Assembly: GCF_002959775.1 (NCBI RefSeq)
Contig: NZ_PPCX01000002.1
Span: 284,827 to 348,826 of the forward strand
DNA length: 64,000 nt
Direction of reading: 5' to 3'
Source of the DNA: Veillonella rogosae JCM 15642
GTDB taxonomy: Bacteria; Bacillota; Negativicutes; Veillonellales; Veillonellaceae
Each line of letters starts with the position of its first letter. The first letter of the stretch is position 1. A model generated the notes under the pieces. That model did no database searches. It saw only the letters and a program-made list of their open reading frames with translations, and was not told where the DNA came from. The position numbers and the translations under genes were made by a program. Positions 17,460-30,816 of this stretch are shown in pieces.

Positions 17460-18164
17460 TTAAATGATAGAGTTCAAAAACTTTACGCTTTGCAATGGTT
17501 TACCTATTTCTTGCTCACAATATGCAAATAGTAATTTTTCTAGTTCCTTCCATATTGTTTTAGGAAGTTCTATAAGCGTATCTTCGCCCCACTGATAAGC
17601 GAGAATGTGTGGTAGTCCAGCTTTTACAGAAGGAGAAATACTAAGATTTGTCGTTTCTCGTACCTGCAACCAGAATGGATCGATACCATCTTGATGAGTA
17701 AAAGCATTAGCACTTGGCACAATACCGGCAAGAGATAATAGTTGCCACCCAAGCATGATCGTTCCCAATTGCACATTGCGGCGGCGAATTTGCTTGGAGT
17801 AATTAACAACGGTATCAAAGACCTTACGGTCTACATCATACATAGCAAATAGCTCTTGAATAAGCTCGCTCGCAACGGCAGCATAAGCGATGTTATCTAG
17901 ATTTACGTCTAACGATTCTACCACATAGGAACCATCGATTTGCGTAACATTTACGTATTCTCCATCAGGTACGACTGTAATATACATAGCGCTAAAAGGA
18001 CGTAGATATGAACTGTTGCGCATGGTCATCATTCGCTTATGTGGTATTGATGATCTAATAATCCCCAAGCTAGGTGTGATAAACGTAAATACGGAGTATA
18101 ACTTATACTTTTTTCGACTGATTACGATGGCCGGTGTATTGAAGCCACCATTAAGCTTCTTCAT
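17460..18164 (-). CDS. recO: DNA repair protein RecO
   Basis: Mediator that helps RecA displace single-strand-binding protein in the RecFOR pathway. 234 residues, near the usual 240-250. The N-terminal OB-fold text (TPAIVISRKKYKLYSVFTFI, LGIIRSSIPHKR) and the helical C-terminal domain fit, and the era neighbourhood is the normal location for recO. The four-cysteine zinc site found in many RecO proteins is absent. The start overlaps the upstream CorC-like gene by 14 bases. Confidence 0.85.
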   Translation of the reverse strand: MKKLNGGFNTPAIVISRKKYKLYSVFTFITPSLGIIRSSIPHKRMMTMRNSSYLRPFSAMYITVVPDGEYVNVTQIDGSYVVESLDVNLDNIAYAAVASELIQELFAMYDVDRKVFDTVVNYSKQIRRRNVQLGTIMLGWQLLSLAGIVPSANAFTHQDGIDPFWLQVRETTNLSISPSVKAGLPHILAYQWGEDTLIELPKTIWKELEKLLFAYCEQEIGKPLQSVKFLNSII

Positions 18165-19482
18165 TTTCTTCTTCCGTTGCTTCCTCTACAGGTAAAGGAG
18201 TTACTTTGATACGAGAAATACGATAGCCTTGCATTTGAGTCACTTCAAAGGTATAGCCATGAGCATCTACTGTATCACCAACGATTGGTGTACGTTCTAA
18301 CAAGCCAAAGACGTAGCCCCCGATTGTATCGGAGTCAGAATTATCGATTTCAATATCCATAATCTCTGCTACTTCGTCTACGAGAACCTTACCATCAAAC
18401 TCAAAGGACCCATCAGCATAGGACATCGTAGCCGGTAAATGCGGCTCATGCTCGTCTTGAATATCACCAACTAATTCTTCAATAATATCTTCGAGACCTA
18501 CGAGACCAACCATACCACCATATTCATCTACTACTACAGCTTGATAAATACGGCGTGTTCTCATGTACTGTAACAGAGTGGACAACTTCATGACTTCAGG
18601 AACAGTCAAAATATCCCGTTTTACATTGCGCAAATCTTTACGTGCTTGGTTAGGACGTTCCATTAAGTCTTTAATGTGAACGAGGCCGATGATGTGATCC
18701 TTATCCTCTACGCAGAGTGGATAACGAGTATGGACTTTAGAGCGAATAACCTTCATCGCTTCATCGTAACCATCTTCCACAAATACGCAATCCACGTCTT
18801 GGCGAGGTACCATAACCTCTTTCGCCATCCGATCAACAAAGTTAAATACATTATCGATGAGTTCAGACTCTACTTGGTCTAACTGGCCTTCTTCGTGACT
18901 TCGAGAAATCATCATTCGAATTTCTTCCTCAGAGTATACAAGGTCTAACTCTGTTAGATATTTTGTTTTGTAAAAGCCTAAAATAACATTGGAGATTTTA
19001 CTAGCGATCCAAATAAATGGATATACTAATTTACCTGCCGCTACTACGATGCGGCTATAGGTATTTACGTACTTTGTTGGGAACGAAAGGCCCAATGCTT
19101 TAGGTACGATTTCACCAAATATTAAAACGATTAAGCTAATTAATAGCAATAATACGATATCTAGTACAAAGTGCATCCACTTACTATGTACATTAAGAAC
19201 AGCTACTAACTGATCTACAATATTATCGAATACAAATGTACCAGTGCCTGCAAGGGCTAAGATAAAGAATAAAATCAAAAACTGTGTAGTATTTAAGAAA
19301 TACTCAGGATTTTGATATAGCTTTAATAAAAACTCTCTATCCTTTTCTAAGAGGATATCCATATCCTCTACATGTTCTTTACGAAGGCGGGCAAAGGAGA
19401 ACTTTGCGACCACAAAAAAGTTAATTAAAACAATACATAAAAGACCAAACCCTATGGGTAACAGGCCATCTACACTATCCAT
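18151..19482 (-). CDS. CorC/HlyC-type membrane protein with CBS domains
   Basis: 443 residues from an ATG with AAGGA six bases upstream. Domains in order: a DUF21 (CNNM) membrane region with about four helices (1-190), a CBS pair (about 205-330, including EVMVPRQDVDCVFV and VVDEYGGMVGLVGLEDI) and a C-terminal CorC_HlyC domain (about 345-430). Members are linked to magnesium or cobalt efflux and resistance. Despite the hemolysin label of the family, toxin activity is not implied. It lies between era and recO. Confidence 0.9.
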   Translation of the reverse strand: MDSVDGLLPIGFGLLCIVLINFFVVAKFSFARLRKEHVEDMDILLEKDREFLLKLYQNPEYFLNTTQFLILFFILALAGTGTFVFDNIVDQLVAVLNVHSKWMHFVLDIVLLLLISLIVLIFGEIVPKALGLSFPTKYVNTYSRIVVAAGKLVYPFIWIASKISNVILGFYKTKYLTELDLVYSEEEIRMMISRSHEEGQLDQVESELIDNVFNFVDRMAKEVMVPRQDVDCVFVEDGYDEAMKVIRSKVHTRYPLCVEDKDHIIGLVHIKDLMERPNQARKDLRNVKRDILTVPEVMKLSTLLQYMRTRRIYQAVVVDEYGGMVGLVGLEDIIEELVGDIQDEHEPHLPATMSYADGSFEFDGKVLVDEVAEIMDIEIDNSDSDTIGGYVFGLLERTPIVGDTVDAHGYTFEVTQMQGYRISRIKVTPLPVEEATEEENEEA

Positions 19483-19535
19483 TACTATTCCTTTCATCTA
19501 ACTATTGAAATACGTTATCTCTATATTATATCAAA

Positions 19536-20435
19536 TTATTTTCGATACCCAAGTTCGGATAACATACCAGATTTATTGCGCCAATCCTTTTTAACTTTAA
19601 CCCAAAGATCTAAGTATACCTTTGTAGCTAATAACTTTTGAATATCTGCACGCGCCTCGGCACCAAGTTGTTTCAATAGAGTGCCTTTTTTACCGATGAT
19701 AATACCCTTTTGAGAGTCTCGTTCGCAATAAATGGTAGCGCGAATATAGGTCGTACCATCATCGCGAGTTTTCATTTCATCTACGTCTACCGCGATAGCA
19801 TGAGGAATTTCATCACGAGTAGCTAATAAGATTTTTTCCCGTACGATATCGGAAATGATAAGGCGTTCTGGTTGGTCTGTAATCATGTCCTCTGGGAAGT
19901 ATTGAGGACCTTCAGGTAATGTTTCTTCCAGTACCTTGAGAATCTCTGGTAAGTTCTCTTTATCTTTTGCAGAAATTGGTATAACACCAGCAAATGGATA
20001 AGCATTTTGATAAGACACGATGGCTTCTAAGAGCTCTTCTTTTTTAAGAGTATCGATCTTGTTAACTACCAAGAATACAGGAACTTTTACGCGTTGTAAT
20101 TGTTCAATAATAAAGTTATCCCCAGGACCGCGTTTTTCATTGCCTGATACTACAAATAAAACGGCTTCCGTTTCTTTTAAGGACTCGATAGCTGCATCTA
20201 CCATGAATTCACCTAATTTATGTTTTGGTTTGTGAACGCCTGGTGTATCCATAAATACGATTTGTTTTGCTTCGTCTGTATATACGCAGATGATACGGTT
20301 ACGAGTTGTTTGAGCCTTATCGGATACGATAGCGATTTTATCACCAATAAGAGCATTAATTAAGGTAGATTTACCAACATTTGGTCGACCTACAACGGCT
20401 ACAAAGCCAGATTTGAAATGTTCGTTGTTATTCAT
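19536..20435 (-). CDS. era: GTPase Era
   Basis: Essential GTPase that binds the 3' end of 16S rRNA during 30S maturation. 299 residues from the ATG chosen to match family length (GGAGG about 12 bases upstream). Seen: G1 GRPNVGKST near 15, G3 DTPG near 62, G4 NKID near 124 and a C-terminal KH domain with [14 protein letters not shown]. It overlaps the end of ybeY by 8 bases, which matches the functional link between YbeY and Era in 16S processing. Confidence 0.97.
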   Translation of the reverse strand: MNNNEHFKSGFVAVVGRPNVGKSTLINALIGDKIAIVSDKAQTTRNRIICVYTDEAKQIVFMDTPGVHKPKHKLGEFMVDAAIESLKETEAVLFVVSGNEKRGPGDNFIIEQLQRVKVPVFLVVNKIDTLKKEELLEAIVSYQNAYPFAGVIPISAKDKENLPEILKVLEETLPEGPQYFPEDMITDQPERLIISDIVREKILLATRDEIPHAIAVDVDEMKTRDDGTTYIRATIYCERDSQKGIIIGKKGTLLKQLGAEARADIQKLLATKVYLDLWVKVKKDWRNKSGMLSELGYRK

Positions 20436-20904
20436 TATATGGTGCATCCTCCCGCACATAACCAAGATTGCCAAGGATAAACTCTTCCTCTGTACGCATC
20501 TCTTTTTTATCTTCGTCGTTCATATGGTCATAGCCTAAAATATGCAAACAACTATGCGTCGTTAAGTACGCTAATTCGCGTTCAAAACTATGTCCATATT
20601 CAATAGCCTGCTCACGAGTGCGCTCTAAGGAAATAATCATATCACCTAGTAAATGATGTTCCTCTTCACTGCCTTCGTAATCGTCCCCTTCATTAAGTGC
20701 AAAGGACAATACATCTGTAGGTCTATCGATACCGCGATATTCTTTATTAAGCTCGTGAATCTTTGCATTATCACACAGCAAAATACTCATTTCATCTTCT
20801 TCAAGACCGTATACGCGACTTACTTCGTCACAAACCTTACGGATAATGGCCTCTATATTAAAATCCTCTTGAATTCCTTCATCATAGCTAATATGTATGT
20901 ACAT
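20428..20904 (-). CDS. ybeY: Endoribonuclease YbeY
   Basis: Metal-dependent RNase needed for 16S rRNA 3' maturation and ribosome quality control. 158 residues with the zinc-binding signature [11 protein letters not shown] near 115 and the conserved [16 protein letters not shown] segment near 55. It sits two bases after phoH and overlaps era, the typical phoH-ybeY-era string. Confidence 0.97.
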   Translation of the reverse strand: MYIHISYDEGIQEDFNIEAIIRKVCDEVSRVYGLEEDEMSILLCDNAKIHELNKEYRGIDRPTDVLSFALNEGDDYEGSEEEHHLLGDMIISLERTREQAIEYGHSFERELAYLTTHSCLHILGYDHMNDEDKKEMRTEEEFILGNLGYVREDAPYNE

Positions 20905-20906
20905 AC

Positions 20907-21920
20907 TTACCCTTTCGCTACATTCTCTGCAGATGCATCAGACGTCGTTGTAGTATCACCTGCTAATTTACGCTCATGGTACGCATCGTAAGCTTTTACA
21001 ATGCGACCTACTAAATCATGACGTACAACGTCTTGATCGCTAAAGTAAACCATATTAATGCCCGATACATGTCGCAATACCTTTTCAGCCTCACCGAGAC
21101 CTGATACGACACGTGGCGGCAAGTCAATTTGCGTTTTATCGCCGTTTACAACCATTTTAGAGTTGTTTCCTAAACGAGTTAGGAACATTTTCATCTGTTC
21201 AGCCGTCGTATTTTGCGCCTCGTCAAGAATAACAAAGGCATTTTCTAAAGTGCGACCACGCATGTACGCTAGTGGTGCTACCTCGATAGTACCGCGCTCC
21301 ATAAAGCGTTGTACTTGCTCGATGCCAAACATTTCATGTAATGCATCATAAAGAGGTCTTAAATATGGATCTACTTTATCTTGTAATTCGCCAGGTAAGA
21401 AACCTAAGCGCTCTCCAGCCTCTACAGCAGGACGAGTTAAAATGATTTTATCTACATTACGGTTCTTCAAGTAGAACGCTGCCAAAGCTACTGCTAAAAA
21501 GGTTTTACCTGTACCTGCAGGGCCAATACCAAAGGTAATAGTATTTTTACGAATGCTATCTACATAGTACTTCTGACCTTCCGTTTTAGGCGTAATATTT
21601 TTACCCCGCATATTAACGGATAGCGTATCTTCGAACATATTATGTACAGCATCGGCCTTGCCATTAGCCACAAGTTTAGCGGCAATGCGCACTTGAGACT
21701 CCGTAATAGTACTGCCTTCACGATAGAGGAATACTAATTCTTCAAGAGTGCGATAGAGGGCATTAACATTCTCCTCATCCCCCTTGATGACTACTGTATC
21801 TCCACGAGCTACTACATCAGCAGAGATAACCTCAAGCATCATATGTAAATAACGATTATGTTGACCTAGTATGGATTGTGCTAGGTCATATGTAGGAAAT
21901 GTAAATACTTGTTCGCTCAT
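20907..21920 (-). CDS. phoH: PhoH-like ATPase
   Basis: 337-residue cytoplasmic ATPase of the PhoH/PhoL family, usually encoded before ybeY and linked to RNA metabolism. Walker A GPAGTGKT falls near 137 and Walker [11 protein letters not shown] near 225, followed by [17 protein letters not shown]. An N-terminal KH-like segment precedes the ATPase. AGGAGG lies close to the ATG. The C-terminal Thr/Ser-rich tail is dispensable-looking. Confidence 0.93.
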   Translation of the reverse strand: MSEQVFTFPTYDLAQSILGQHNRYLHMMLEVISADVVARGDTVVIKGDEENVNALYRTLEELVFLYREGSTITESQVRIAAKLVANGKADAVHNMFEDTLSVNMRGKNITPKTEGQKYYVDSIRKNTITFGIGPAGTGKTFLAVALAAFYLKNRNVDKIILTRPAVEAGERLGFLPGELQDKVDPYLRPLYDALHEMFGIEQVQRFMERGTIEVAPLAYMRGRTLENAFVILDEAQNTTAEQMKMFLTRLGNNSKMVVNGDKTQIDLPPRVVSGLGEAEKVLRHVSGINMVYFSDQDVVRHDLVGRIVKAYDAYHERKLAGDTTTTSDASAENVAKG

Positions 21921-21928
21921 ACAACCTC

Positions 21929-22894
21929 CTAGTCTATAAACTTACGAACCGCTTTACCATTGAGGTAATCACAAAGATCCCCTTGATGTGCATCTAGTTC
22001 GTCTAACTTATCATCAATTAAATCTTGTACGCGCCACCAGCCCATAGACCAATTTGTAAAGAGTGTATTATCTTCAGGCGCTCGCCCAACAAGACGCTGC
22101 AATACAATGTCAGGGTGTAAATGACGGACAAAGTTGACTACGCGGTCAGCATATTCTTCTGCACTGATTAAGGTGAACTGACCTTCTTGGTACCACTTGG
22201 CCATCAATGTATTTTTAACGATATATAAGGCATGTAATTTAACTTGATCCACACCGAGGGCTGATAAGATACGGGCCCCTTCGATTGTATCTTTCATAGT
22301 ATCCCATGGAAGATTTACTATCATATGGGTTGTTACATTAAATCCGTATCTCTTAATCCGCAATACAGCATCAATAAACTGGGCTAAATCATGGCCTCGA
22401 TTAATTTTCTCTAATGTATCATAATTGACCGTTTGTAGACCTAATTCAATATAGATATCCTTTTGAAAGCGATCTCTTATATCTGCCAATATGTCTAGAT
22501 ATTCATCGGCAATACAATCTGGTCTCGTTGCAATGGCGATACCTACGGCCTCGTCGATGCAACCTTGTTCCATATAGCTTTTAAAATCATCAAGACTCAA
22601 GTAGGTATTACTAAAGTTTTGATAATAAGGTATGAATTTTTTTGCTTTGTATTTAGGGCCTATGTGAGCAATGTTTTCCTCGAGTTGCATATGCACTGTC
22701 ATCCACGCAGGCCGATTTTCATAACCGGCACCAATTTCACCACAGAAGGTACAGCCCCCTACACCGGCTGAACCATCTCGATTAGGACAAGTTAGCGGCA
22801 ACGCCACAGGTAATTTATAAACCTTTTCCCCATAGGTTTCTTTATAATATTTAGATACCATGCGGTATCGTTTTGGTCTCGTTGTATCGGTCAT
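21929..22894 (-). CDS. Radical SAM protein, YhcC/TIGR01212 family
   Basis: 321 residues. A radical SAM cluster motif lies in an extended form (LTCPNRDGSAGVGGCTFCG) near residues 32-51, followed by YYQNFSNTYLS and GLQTVNYDTLEKINRGHD, which are typical of the TIGR01212 group. The reaction is not established for the family. AGGAGT precedes the ATG. It lies between phoH and another radical SAM gene, all in one direction, so it may be part of a longer transcript. Confidence 0.88.
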   Translation of the reverse strand: MTDTTRPKRYRMVSKYYKETYGEKVYKLPVALPLTCPNRDGSAGVGGCTFCGEIGAGYENRPAWMTVHMQLEENIAHIGPKYKAKKFIPYYQNFSNTYLSLDDFKSYMEQGCIDEAVGIAIATRPDCIADEYLDILADIRDRFQKDIYIELGLQTVNYDTLEKINRGHDLAQFIDAVLRIKRYGFNVTTHMIVNLPWDTMKDTIEGARILSALGVDQVKLHALYIVKNTLMAKWYQEGQFTLISAEEYADRVVNFVRHLHPDIVLQRLVGRAPEDNTLFTNWSMGWWRVQDLIDDKLDELDAHQGDLCDYLNGKAVRKFID

Positions 22895-22922
22895 AACACT
22901 CCTATTTAACTAACCAATTATC

Positions 22923-22969
22923 GCTTGTTAATAATATAAAAATTTACTATTTTTATATTATTAACAAGC
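22923..22969 (-). terminator. Perfect 21-bp AT-rich hairpin at the end of the B12-radical-SAM gene
   Basis: Arms at 22923-22943 and 22949-22969 are perfectly complementary around a 5-base loop. The 3' arm on the plus strand includes the stop codon of the gene ending at 22961. It could terminate transcription, but it lacks a GC-rich stem. Confidence 0.55.
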
Positions 22970-24799
22970 CTCTATTTCAGGACGTATAAAAGGTTTTACC
23001 TCTTTATTAACGTCAATAACTACTGTAAATGGTGTATTAGGTACATTTTCTATACCTAATACATATGCCGTGTCCTTAGACATAGGCATTTCCACGTACT
23101 GTTGGCGAATTTTGCGCCATTCTTTGAAGGTATAGTTTGGAATATACTGAGATGCAATCTCTTCGTTGCGCCAGAATGATTCCCCTTCTTGTAAAAGTTC
23201 TTTTGTCTGCTTCGGCAAACCAACGGCTTCGCTGCGAACCTTACCACGATAACTTACAAGGGTATCGTATTGTAGTAATTCAGCGGCCACATTGTCCCCC
23301 TTAAACAAGAAGAAATTATATAAGAACTCGATTTGATCAATGTCTTTTAAATTAACCTTATGATGACCAGCATCAAGCCAAGCCTGTGTCATTTCACAGA
23401 AATAAGAAAAGGCATCTTTTTTAGGTTTCACTTTAGAAGGATCATACTTTTTCATAGGTGGTATATGATTTGTTGCTGTATCCTCACCAGTTATAGATGT
23501 ATCAGTATGTTCCTTTATGAGCTTGCTACCAATATAGCCAAAGACGGTTCTAAAACGCTCACTATTATAGAAGCGTTCAAATACATCTTCAAAGTGCTTT
23601 AAGAAGCGTATATCTTTATAAGGTAATACATGAGTGGTTAGAACCTCATATGGCGCTAAAGGATCACTAATATATTGGTATTCCTCCATGCGGCGTACAC
23701 CAGATCCTTTTAGTAATTTCAAGAATCCTATTTGCAGCGCATGAGGTTGTAAACTAAATAAATCATTGAAGGATAATCCAAATCGCGCTTTATTTTCGTA
23801 AGGTAAGCCTACAATTAGATCCATATGTACATGTGTGCGGCCCGCCTCAATAATAGGACGAATTGCCTTTTGAATGTACGGCCAATCGTTATATCGGTTA
23901 ATAGCATCTAAGGTTTTCTTATGTGTACTTTGTACACCCACTTCGATTTGAATACGCCCTGGTGGGGTTTCACAGAGAATATTTGTTTCCCATTCCGTCA
24001 TGAGCTCAGGTTCCATTTCTAAATGGAAGTTAGTCTCTGTATGAGCATCACGCATAAATTCCATCAACGGACGATGATGATGTGGTGCACAATTAAAAGT
24101 GCGATCTACAAATTTAACTTGCTTTACCTTATGGTCGATAAACCATTGTAACTCTTTTAATGTTCTTTCTTGTGGAAAGAATCGAACCGTATTCTTGTTA
24201 CCAGATAAACAATACTGACAGGAGAATGGACATCCTCGAGAGGATTCATAGTAGATAATTTTATGTTCTAAATCGACCATATCCTCTTCCACGTATGGGA
24301 ATGGTATAGTACTTAGATCCTTGACCTCTACTGTCTCAGTAGAGCCCATAAGTTGGCCCGAAATATGGCGGCCACGAACGCCAGCAATTTCCTCTGTAAG
24401 GCCATCCTTGCCATTTGTTAAGGCGTGAATAAGTTGATAAAAGGCTTCTTCTCCTTCGCCTTGTACAACATAGTCTACAGCATGGCAACGATTTAGAATT
24501 TCATCGGCAGTGAAAGATACCTCTGGACCGCCTAAGATAATTTTAATATCTGGTCGAACTGCTTTTACCATGTCCACTACATGTAAGGTCATTTCAATAT
24601 TCCAAATATAGCAAGCAAAGCCCAATACATCTATATTACGCTCTGTAATATCGCTAAGAATATGTAAAACAGGCATATTAATAGTATATTCTACTATATC
24701 GTATGCCTGTCCGTGAGCCTGCCCATAAGCTTTGAGATAACGCAAAGCCAGGGAGGAATGTATAAATTTTGAGTTTAATGTGGATAAAACTACGTTCAT
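22961..24799 (-). CDS. B12-binding-domain radical SAM protein (DUF4080 type)
   Basis: 612 residues. An N-terminal cobalamin-binding Rossmann domain (VLSTLNSKFIHSSLALRYLK, LGFACYIWNIEM, ILGGPEVSF) precedes a radical SAM core whose cluster motif is RGCPFSCQYC near 190. A long C-terminal region with many Tyr and Trp matches DUF4080 proteins. The substrate is not known. GGGG lies before the ATG. The gene stands alone downstream of the small membrane gene at 24863. Confidence 0.88.
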   Translation of the reverse strand: MNVVLSTLNSKFIHSSLALRYLKAYGQAHGQAYDIVEYTINMPVLHILSDITERNIDVLGFACYIWNIEMTLHVVDMVKAVRPDIKIILGGPEVSFTADEILNRCHAVDYVVQGEGEEAFYQLIHALTNGKDGLTEEIAGVRGRHISGQLMGSTETVEVKDLSTIPFPYVEEDMVDLEHKIIYYESSRGCPFSCQYCLSGNKNTVRFFPQERTLKELQWFIDHKVKQVKFVDRTFNCAPHHHRPLMEFMRDAHTETNFHLEMEPELMTEWETNILCETPPGRIQIEVGVQSTHKKTLDAINRYNDWPYIQKAIRPIIEAGRTHVHMDLIVGLPYENKARFGLSFNDLFSLQPHALQIGFLKLLKGSGVRRMEEYQYISDPLAPYEVLTTHVLPYKDIRFLKHFEDVFERFYNSERFRTVFGYIGSKLIKEHTDTSITGEDTATNHIPPMKKYDPSKVKPKKDAFSYFCEMTQAWLDAGHHKVNLKDIDQIEFLYNFFLFKGDNVAAELLQYDTLVSYRGKVRSEAVGLPKQTKELLQEGESFWRNEEIASQYIPNYTFKEWRKIRQQYVEMPMSKDTAYVLGIENVPNTPFTVVIDVNKEVKPFIRPEIEAC

Positions 24800-24862
24800 A
24801 TGTCCCCTTTAAATCATCGAATGGCTCAGCCACCGTCTAGTCATAATATATGTATTATACCA

Positions 24863-25279
24863 TTAAAAGAGGCCAAAGATAAAGGAAACAATAGCACCCA
24901 CTAAAATGACAACACCGACTACGGATAGGATGATGCCTCCAAAGAAAACTACTGCCGCTAATACAACGGCTAAAATGATAATCAGAATGATGCGACTAAG
25001 CCAGCTTGTACTATTAAAGCTATACACCTTAACTTGCGGCCCATATTGATTATATTGTTCGTACCGTTGACGCTCTTCATCCATGTAAGTTGGCGTTGAA
25101 TCAACGTGTACAGAATCACCTACCTCTTCGATAGTTACCCCATCAAAGTCTCGGCGTTCATCATCAGATAGTACTCGTGTGTTAGGCTCTGCAGAACGAG
25201 CATTACTACCAAAGCTATCGCTACGTTCATTACTTCTATATGTATTTTGATTGTTATTTGTATTGTGTTGATCAGACAT
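24863..25279 (-). CDS. Small protein with disordered N-terminus and two membrane helices
   Basis: 138 residues from an ATG with GAGG eight bases upstream. The first 80 residues are rich in Asn, Ser, Asp and Glu and look disordered. They are followed by a YNQYGPQVKVYSF segment and a hydrophobic hairpin of two helices (IILIIILAVVLAAVVFFGG and SVVGVVILVGAIVSFIFGLF). No catalytic motif and no known family are recognised. It lies between gatB and a radical SAM gene with its own terminator upstream. Confidence 0.65.
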   Translation of the reverse strand: MSDQHNTNNNQNTYRSNERSDSFGSNARSAEPNTRVLSDDERRDFDGVTIEEVGDSVHVDSTPTYMDEERQRYEQYNQYGPQVKVYSFNSTSWLSRIILIIILAVVLAAVVFFGGIILSVVGVVILVGAIVSFIFGLF

Positions 25280-25366
25280 AGTTAATTCCTCTATATGACC
25301 AAAATAATAATTAATTTTATACAACCTATTATATCATATTTTAGCGAGAAAAATGCAAATAAATAT

Positions 25367-25400
25367 CCCCTATAGATATAAATTCATATATCTATAGGGG
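25367..25400 (-). terminator. Terminator after gatB
   Basis: CCCCTATAGATAT (25367-25379) and its exact complement (25388-25400) form a strong hairpin about 50 bases after the gatB stop. Confidence 0.8.
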
Positions 25401-25448
25401 ACGTATTGTATTGGTATTGTTTGTAGCTAATGTATGCTAACGCACAGA

Positions 25449-26897
25449 TTAGTCATTCAAGAATTTTTGAAGTAATTCATTAACCATACCAGGGTTAGCA
25501 CGGCCTTTAGATTCCTTCATAACTTGACCAACTAAGAAGCCAATAGCCTTGCCATTACCACTCTTGAAGTCTGCCACTGGTTGTGGATTGTTAGCGATAA
25601 CTTGCTTAACGATTTCTTCAATAGCGCCTGTATCTGTAATTTGAACAAGACCTTCTTCTTTTACGATAGTATCTGCATCCTTACCGGATTCCCACATGGA
25701 TACAATAACTTTTTTCGCAATTTTACCGGAAATAGTACCTTTATCGATAAGGGCAATCATACCGGCTAAGTTTTCAGGGCTTACTTTAGATTCAGCAAAT
25801 GTTAAGCCATTTTCATTGATCATCTTGGACAAGTCACCAAGCATCCAGTTAGCAACCGTTTTAGGATCTGCACCAGCTTTTACAGTTGCATCTAAGAAGT
25901 CTGCCGTCTTACGAGCTACTGTAAGGATCGTTGCATCTTCACGAGGCAAGCCGTATTCAGATACAAAGCGTGCAATTTTAGCATCTTGTAATTCTGGTAA
26001 TGCACGGCGTTCTTCTTCAATTTTTTCGTCTGTAATTACGATTGGTACCAAATCTGGTTCTGGGAAGTAGCGGTAATCGTTTTCTGCGTCTTTTTTACGC
26101 ATACCAAGAGTAATGCCTTGAGCATCATCCCATGTACGAGTTTCTTGGTCTACTTTACCACCAGCTTCGATTAATTTTGCTTGACGCAATGCTTCGTACT
26201 CGATAGCTTTTTGGATACCAGTTAAGGAGTTAACGTTTTTAGTTTCTGTACGTGTACCGAACTCTGTAGTACCACGAAGGCGTACGGATACGTTACAGTC
26301 ACAACGCAAAGAACCTTCTTCCATACGACCGTCAGATACTTCTAAATATTGCAAAATAGAACGTAACTTTTCAACGTATGCTCTCGCCTCTGCACCGGAA
26401 CGAATATCTGGTTCAGATACGATTTCAAGAAGAGGTACACCAGTACGGTTGTAGTCAACATTAGAAGATTTGGAATCGGAAATAGTGTTGCCACTATGAA
26501 CGAGCTTACCTGCATCTTCTTCCATATGAATACGCGTAATACCAATGCGTTTAGTTTCACCATTTACTTCGATGTCTAAGTGACCATTCAAGCAAATTGG
26601 CAAATCATATTGAGATGTTTGATAGTTTTTAGGCAAATCAGGATAGTAGTAGTTTTTACGGTCAAATTTGTTAAAGTTAAGGATTTCGCAGTTCAATGCT
26701 AAACCTACTTTAATAGCAAATTCTACTACTTGTTTATTTAACACAGGCATCGCACCAGGCAAGCCAAGGCACACTGGGCATACATGTGTATTTTGATCGC
26801 CGCCGAATTCAGTGGTACAACCACAGAAGATTTTAGACTTCGTCTTAAGCTCTGTATGAACCTCTAAACCAACGACTGTTTCGTATTTACTACTCAT
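25449..26897 (-). CDS. gatB: Asp-tRNA(Asn)/Glu-tRNA(Gln) amidotransferase subunit B
   Basis: Kinase and tRNA-binding subunit of GatCAB, which amidates misacylated Glu-tRNA(Gln) or Asp-tRNA(Asn). 482 residues with [20 protein letters not shown] at the start, a zinc-site pattern (CGCTTEF ... CPVCLG), [18 protein letters not shown] and a YqeY-like tail. The ATG overlaps the gatA stop (ATGA). gatC-gatA-gatB form one operon ending at the hairpin downstream. Confidence 0.98.
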   Translation of the reverse strand: MSSKYETVVGLEVHTELKTKSKIFCGCTTEFGGDQNTHVCPVCLGLPGAMPVLNKQVVEFAIKVGLALNCEILNFNKFDRKNYYYPDLPKNYQTSQYDLPICLNGHLDIEVNGETKRIGITRIHMEEDAGKLVHSGNTISDSKSSNVDYNRTGVPLLEIVSEPDIRSGAEARAYVEKLRSILQYLEVSDGRMEEGSLRCDCNVSVRLRGTTEFGTRTETKNVNSLTGIQKAIEYEALRQAKLIEAGGKVDQETRTWDDAQGITLGMRKKDAENDYRYFPEPDLVPIVITDEKIEEERRALPELQDAKIARFVSEYGLPREDATILTVARKTADFLDATVKAGADPKTVANWMLGDLSKMINENGLTFAESKVSPENLAGMIALIDKGTISGKIAKKVIVSMWESGKDADTIVKEEGLVQITDTGAIEEIVKQVIANNPQPVADFKSGNGKAIGFLVGQVMKESKGRANPGMVNELLQKFLND

Positions 26898-28354
26898 AGA
26901 GAAACCTCCCCAGTTGGTGCTACTAATTGACAGTCTGGACGCGCTTGTTCAAATGTGAAAGCCGCACGTAACAATGTTTCTTCACCCATGGCAGGACCAA
27001 GCAATTGCATACCGATTGGCAAATTGCTGCTGCTCATACCTGCTGGAATGCTGATACCTGGGATACCTGCAAGGTTAGCTGGTACTGTACAGATATCTTC
27101 TAAGTACATCGCTAATGGATCATTTGCTTTTTCACCAAATTTATAAGACGTATTAGGTGCAGTTGGTGTTAAGATTAAATCCACTTTGGAGAAAGCTTCA
27201 TCAAATTCATTTTTAATGAGACGGCGTACTTTCAATGCTTTCAAGTAGTAAGCATCATAGTAACCAGCGCTCAATACATAGGTACCTAATAAGATACGGC
27301 GTTGTACTTCAGGACCAAAGCCTTCTGTACGAGTTTTAGTAGACATTTCTACTAAATTGTCAGCAGCAACGCGCATACCATAGCTTACACCGTCATAACG
27401 AGCCAAGTTAGAGCTTGCCTCTGCCAATGCGATGATGTAGTACGCAGACAAAGCATATTTAGAGTTAGGCAAGGAAACCTCTACGATTTCAGCACCTAAT
27501 TTTTTATACGTTTCGATAGCCTCTTCCATAGCTTTGCGAACTTCACTATTGAGACCTTCACCGAAAAATTCTTTTGGCACGCCGATTTTAAGATTTTTTA
27601 CATCATTTACAAGCGCTGTAGTGTAATCTACACGAGCCCCTGGAATAGATGTAGAATCTTTCGCATCGTAACCAGAGATTGCATTCAATACTAAAGCAGC
27701 ATCAGTTACGTCCCGTGTAATAGGGCCAACTTGGTCCAAAGAGGATGCAAAGGCGATAAGGCCATAACGAGATACATTACCGTAAGTTGGTTTCAAACCT
27801 ACAACGCCACAGAAGGACGCTGGTTGACGGATGGAACCGCCTGTATCAGAGCCAAGAGCCCAAATAGCAGTACTACTTGCTACAGCAGCAGCACTACCGC
27901 CAGAGGAACCACCTGGTACACAATCAGTGTTCCAAGGATTAGTTGTTTTTGCTAATGCAGAATTCTCTGTAGAGCCACCCATAGCAAATTCGTCCATGTT
28001 AAGTTTACCAAGGCTAATATAATGATTATCTTGTAAACGTTCGATAACAGTCGCATTATATGGAGGAACAAAGTTTTCTAACATTTTAGACGCGCATGTT
28101 GCAGGCTCGTCTTTAATACAAATATTATCTTTGATGGCACCAGGAATACCTGCTAATGGAGAAATAGCTTCACCTTTAGCAATTAATTCGTCTACAGTTT
28201 TAGCTGTAGCTAAAGCGCGGTCATGAGAATCGGATAAGTACGCATGTACAGTCGGCTCCACTTTCGCTTTATGTGCAATGACAGCATTCGTCAATTCAAC
28301 GGCGCTGATTTCTTTATTCACTAGTTTCTTGTGTAATTCATGAATTGTTGCCAC
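26894..28354 (-). CDS. gatA: Asp-tRNA(Asn)/Glu-tRNA(Gln) amidotransferase subunit A
   Basis: Glutaminase and amidase subunit that releases ammonia for transamidation. 486 residues of the amidase-signature family. The Ser-cisSer-Lys triad region is visible as PGAIKDNIC (Lys, near 78) and [13 protein letters not shown], with [16 protein letters not shown] carrying the nucleophile region. The start codon is GTG, seven bases after AGGAGG. It overlaps gatB by four bases and follows gatC. Confidence 0.98.
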   Translation of the reverse strand: MATIHELHKKLVNKEISAVELTNAVIAHKAKVEPTVHAYLSDSHDRALATAKTVDELIAKGEAISPLAGIPGAIKDNICIKDEPATCASKMLENFVPPYNATVIERLQDNHYISLGKLNMDEFAMGGSTENSALAKTTNPWNTDCVPGGSSGGSAAAVASSTAIWALGSDTGGSIRQPASFCGVVGLKPTYGNVSRYGLIAFASSLDQVGPITRDVTDAALVLNAISGYDAKDSTSIPGARVDYTTALVNDVKNLKIGVPKEFFGEGLNSEVRKAMEEAIETYKKLGAEIVEVSLPNSKYALSAYYIIALAEASSNLARYDGVSYGMRVAADNLVEMSTKTRTEGFGPEVQRRILLGTYVLSAGYYDAYYLKALKVRRLIKNEFDEAFSKVDLILTPTAPNTSYKFGEKANDPLAMYLEDICTVPANLAGIPGISIPAGMSSSNLPIGMQLLGPAMGEETLLRAAFTFEQARPDCQLVAPTGEVSL

Positions 28355-28365
28355 AGCGAAACCTC

Positions 28366-28659
28366 CTATTCTTGTACAACGCGAGGTACTTTAAAGTACC
28401 CATCCTCTGCTTCTGGAGCATTAGATAAAGCTAAATCATGATCAAGGGATGGTTTCATTTCATCCTCTCTAAGTACATTATGCAATGGTACCGCATGGGC
28501 CATAGGCTCAACACCATCAAGCTCTAATGCATCTAGTTCAGCAACATAAGACAAGATATCGGATAATTCTTTTTCTACATGTGCCATATGTTCTTCCTTA
28601 ACTTCCAAGCGTGAAAGCAAGGCGATTTTTTTTATTTCCTCTTGGCTGATTTTCATCGG
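28366..28659 (-). CDS. gatC: Asp-tRNA(Asn)/Glu-tRNA(Gln) amidotransferase subunit C
   Basis: Small subunit that clamps GatA and GatB together. 97 residues from the ATG with AAAGGA about ten bases upstream, the usual length. Family text: [37 protein letters not shown] and [10 protein letters not shown]. Five residues were trimmed from the longest frame because its first ATG overlaps the ribosome-binding site. Confidence 0.95.
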   Translation of the reverse strand, partial: PMKISQEEIKKIALLSRLEVKEEHMAHVEKELSDILSYVAELDALELDGVEPMAHAVPLHNVLREDEMKPSLDHDLALSNAPEAEDGYFKVPRVVQE

Positions 28660-28731
28660 AACACATCCTTTCATAATTATTTATTATAAAGCAAATAATA
28701 TATATTTTCAAAACATTATAAGAATGTATAT

Positions 28732-30747
<2,016 letters not shown>

Positions 30748-30816
30748 TTACTGTGCAGTAACACTCTATACGTTCCATACTAGCAAGGTAGAGAGGTTAA
30801 CTGCGATACACAAGTT

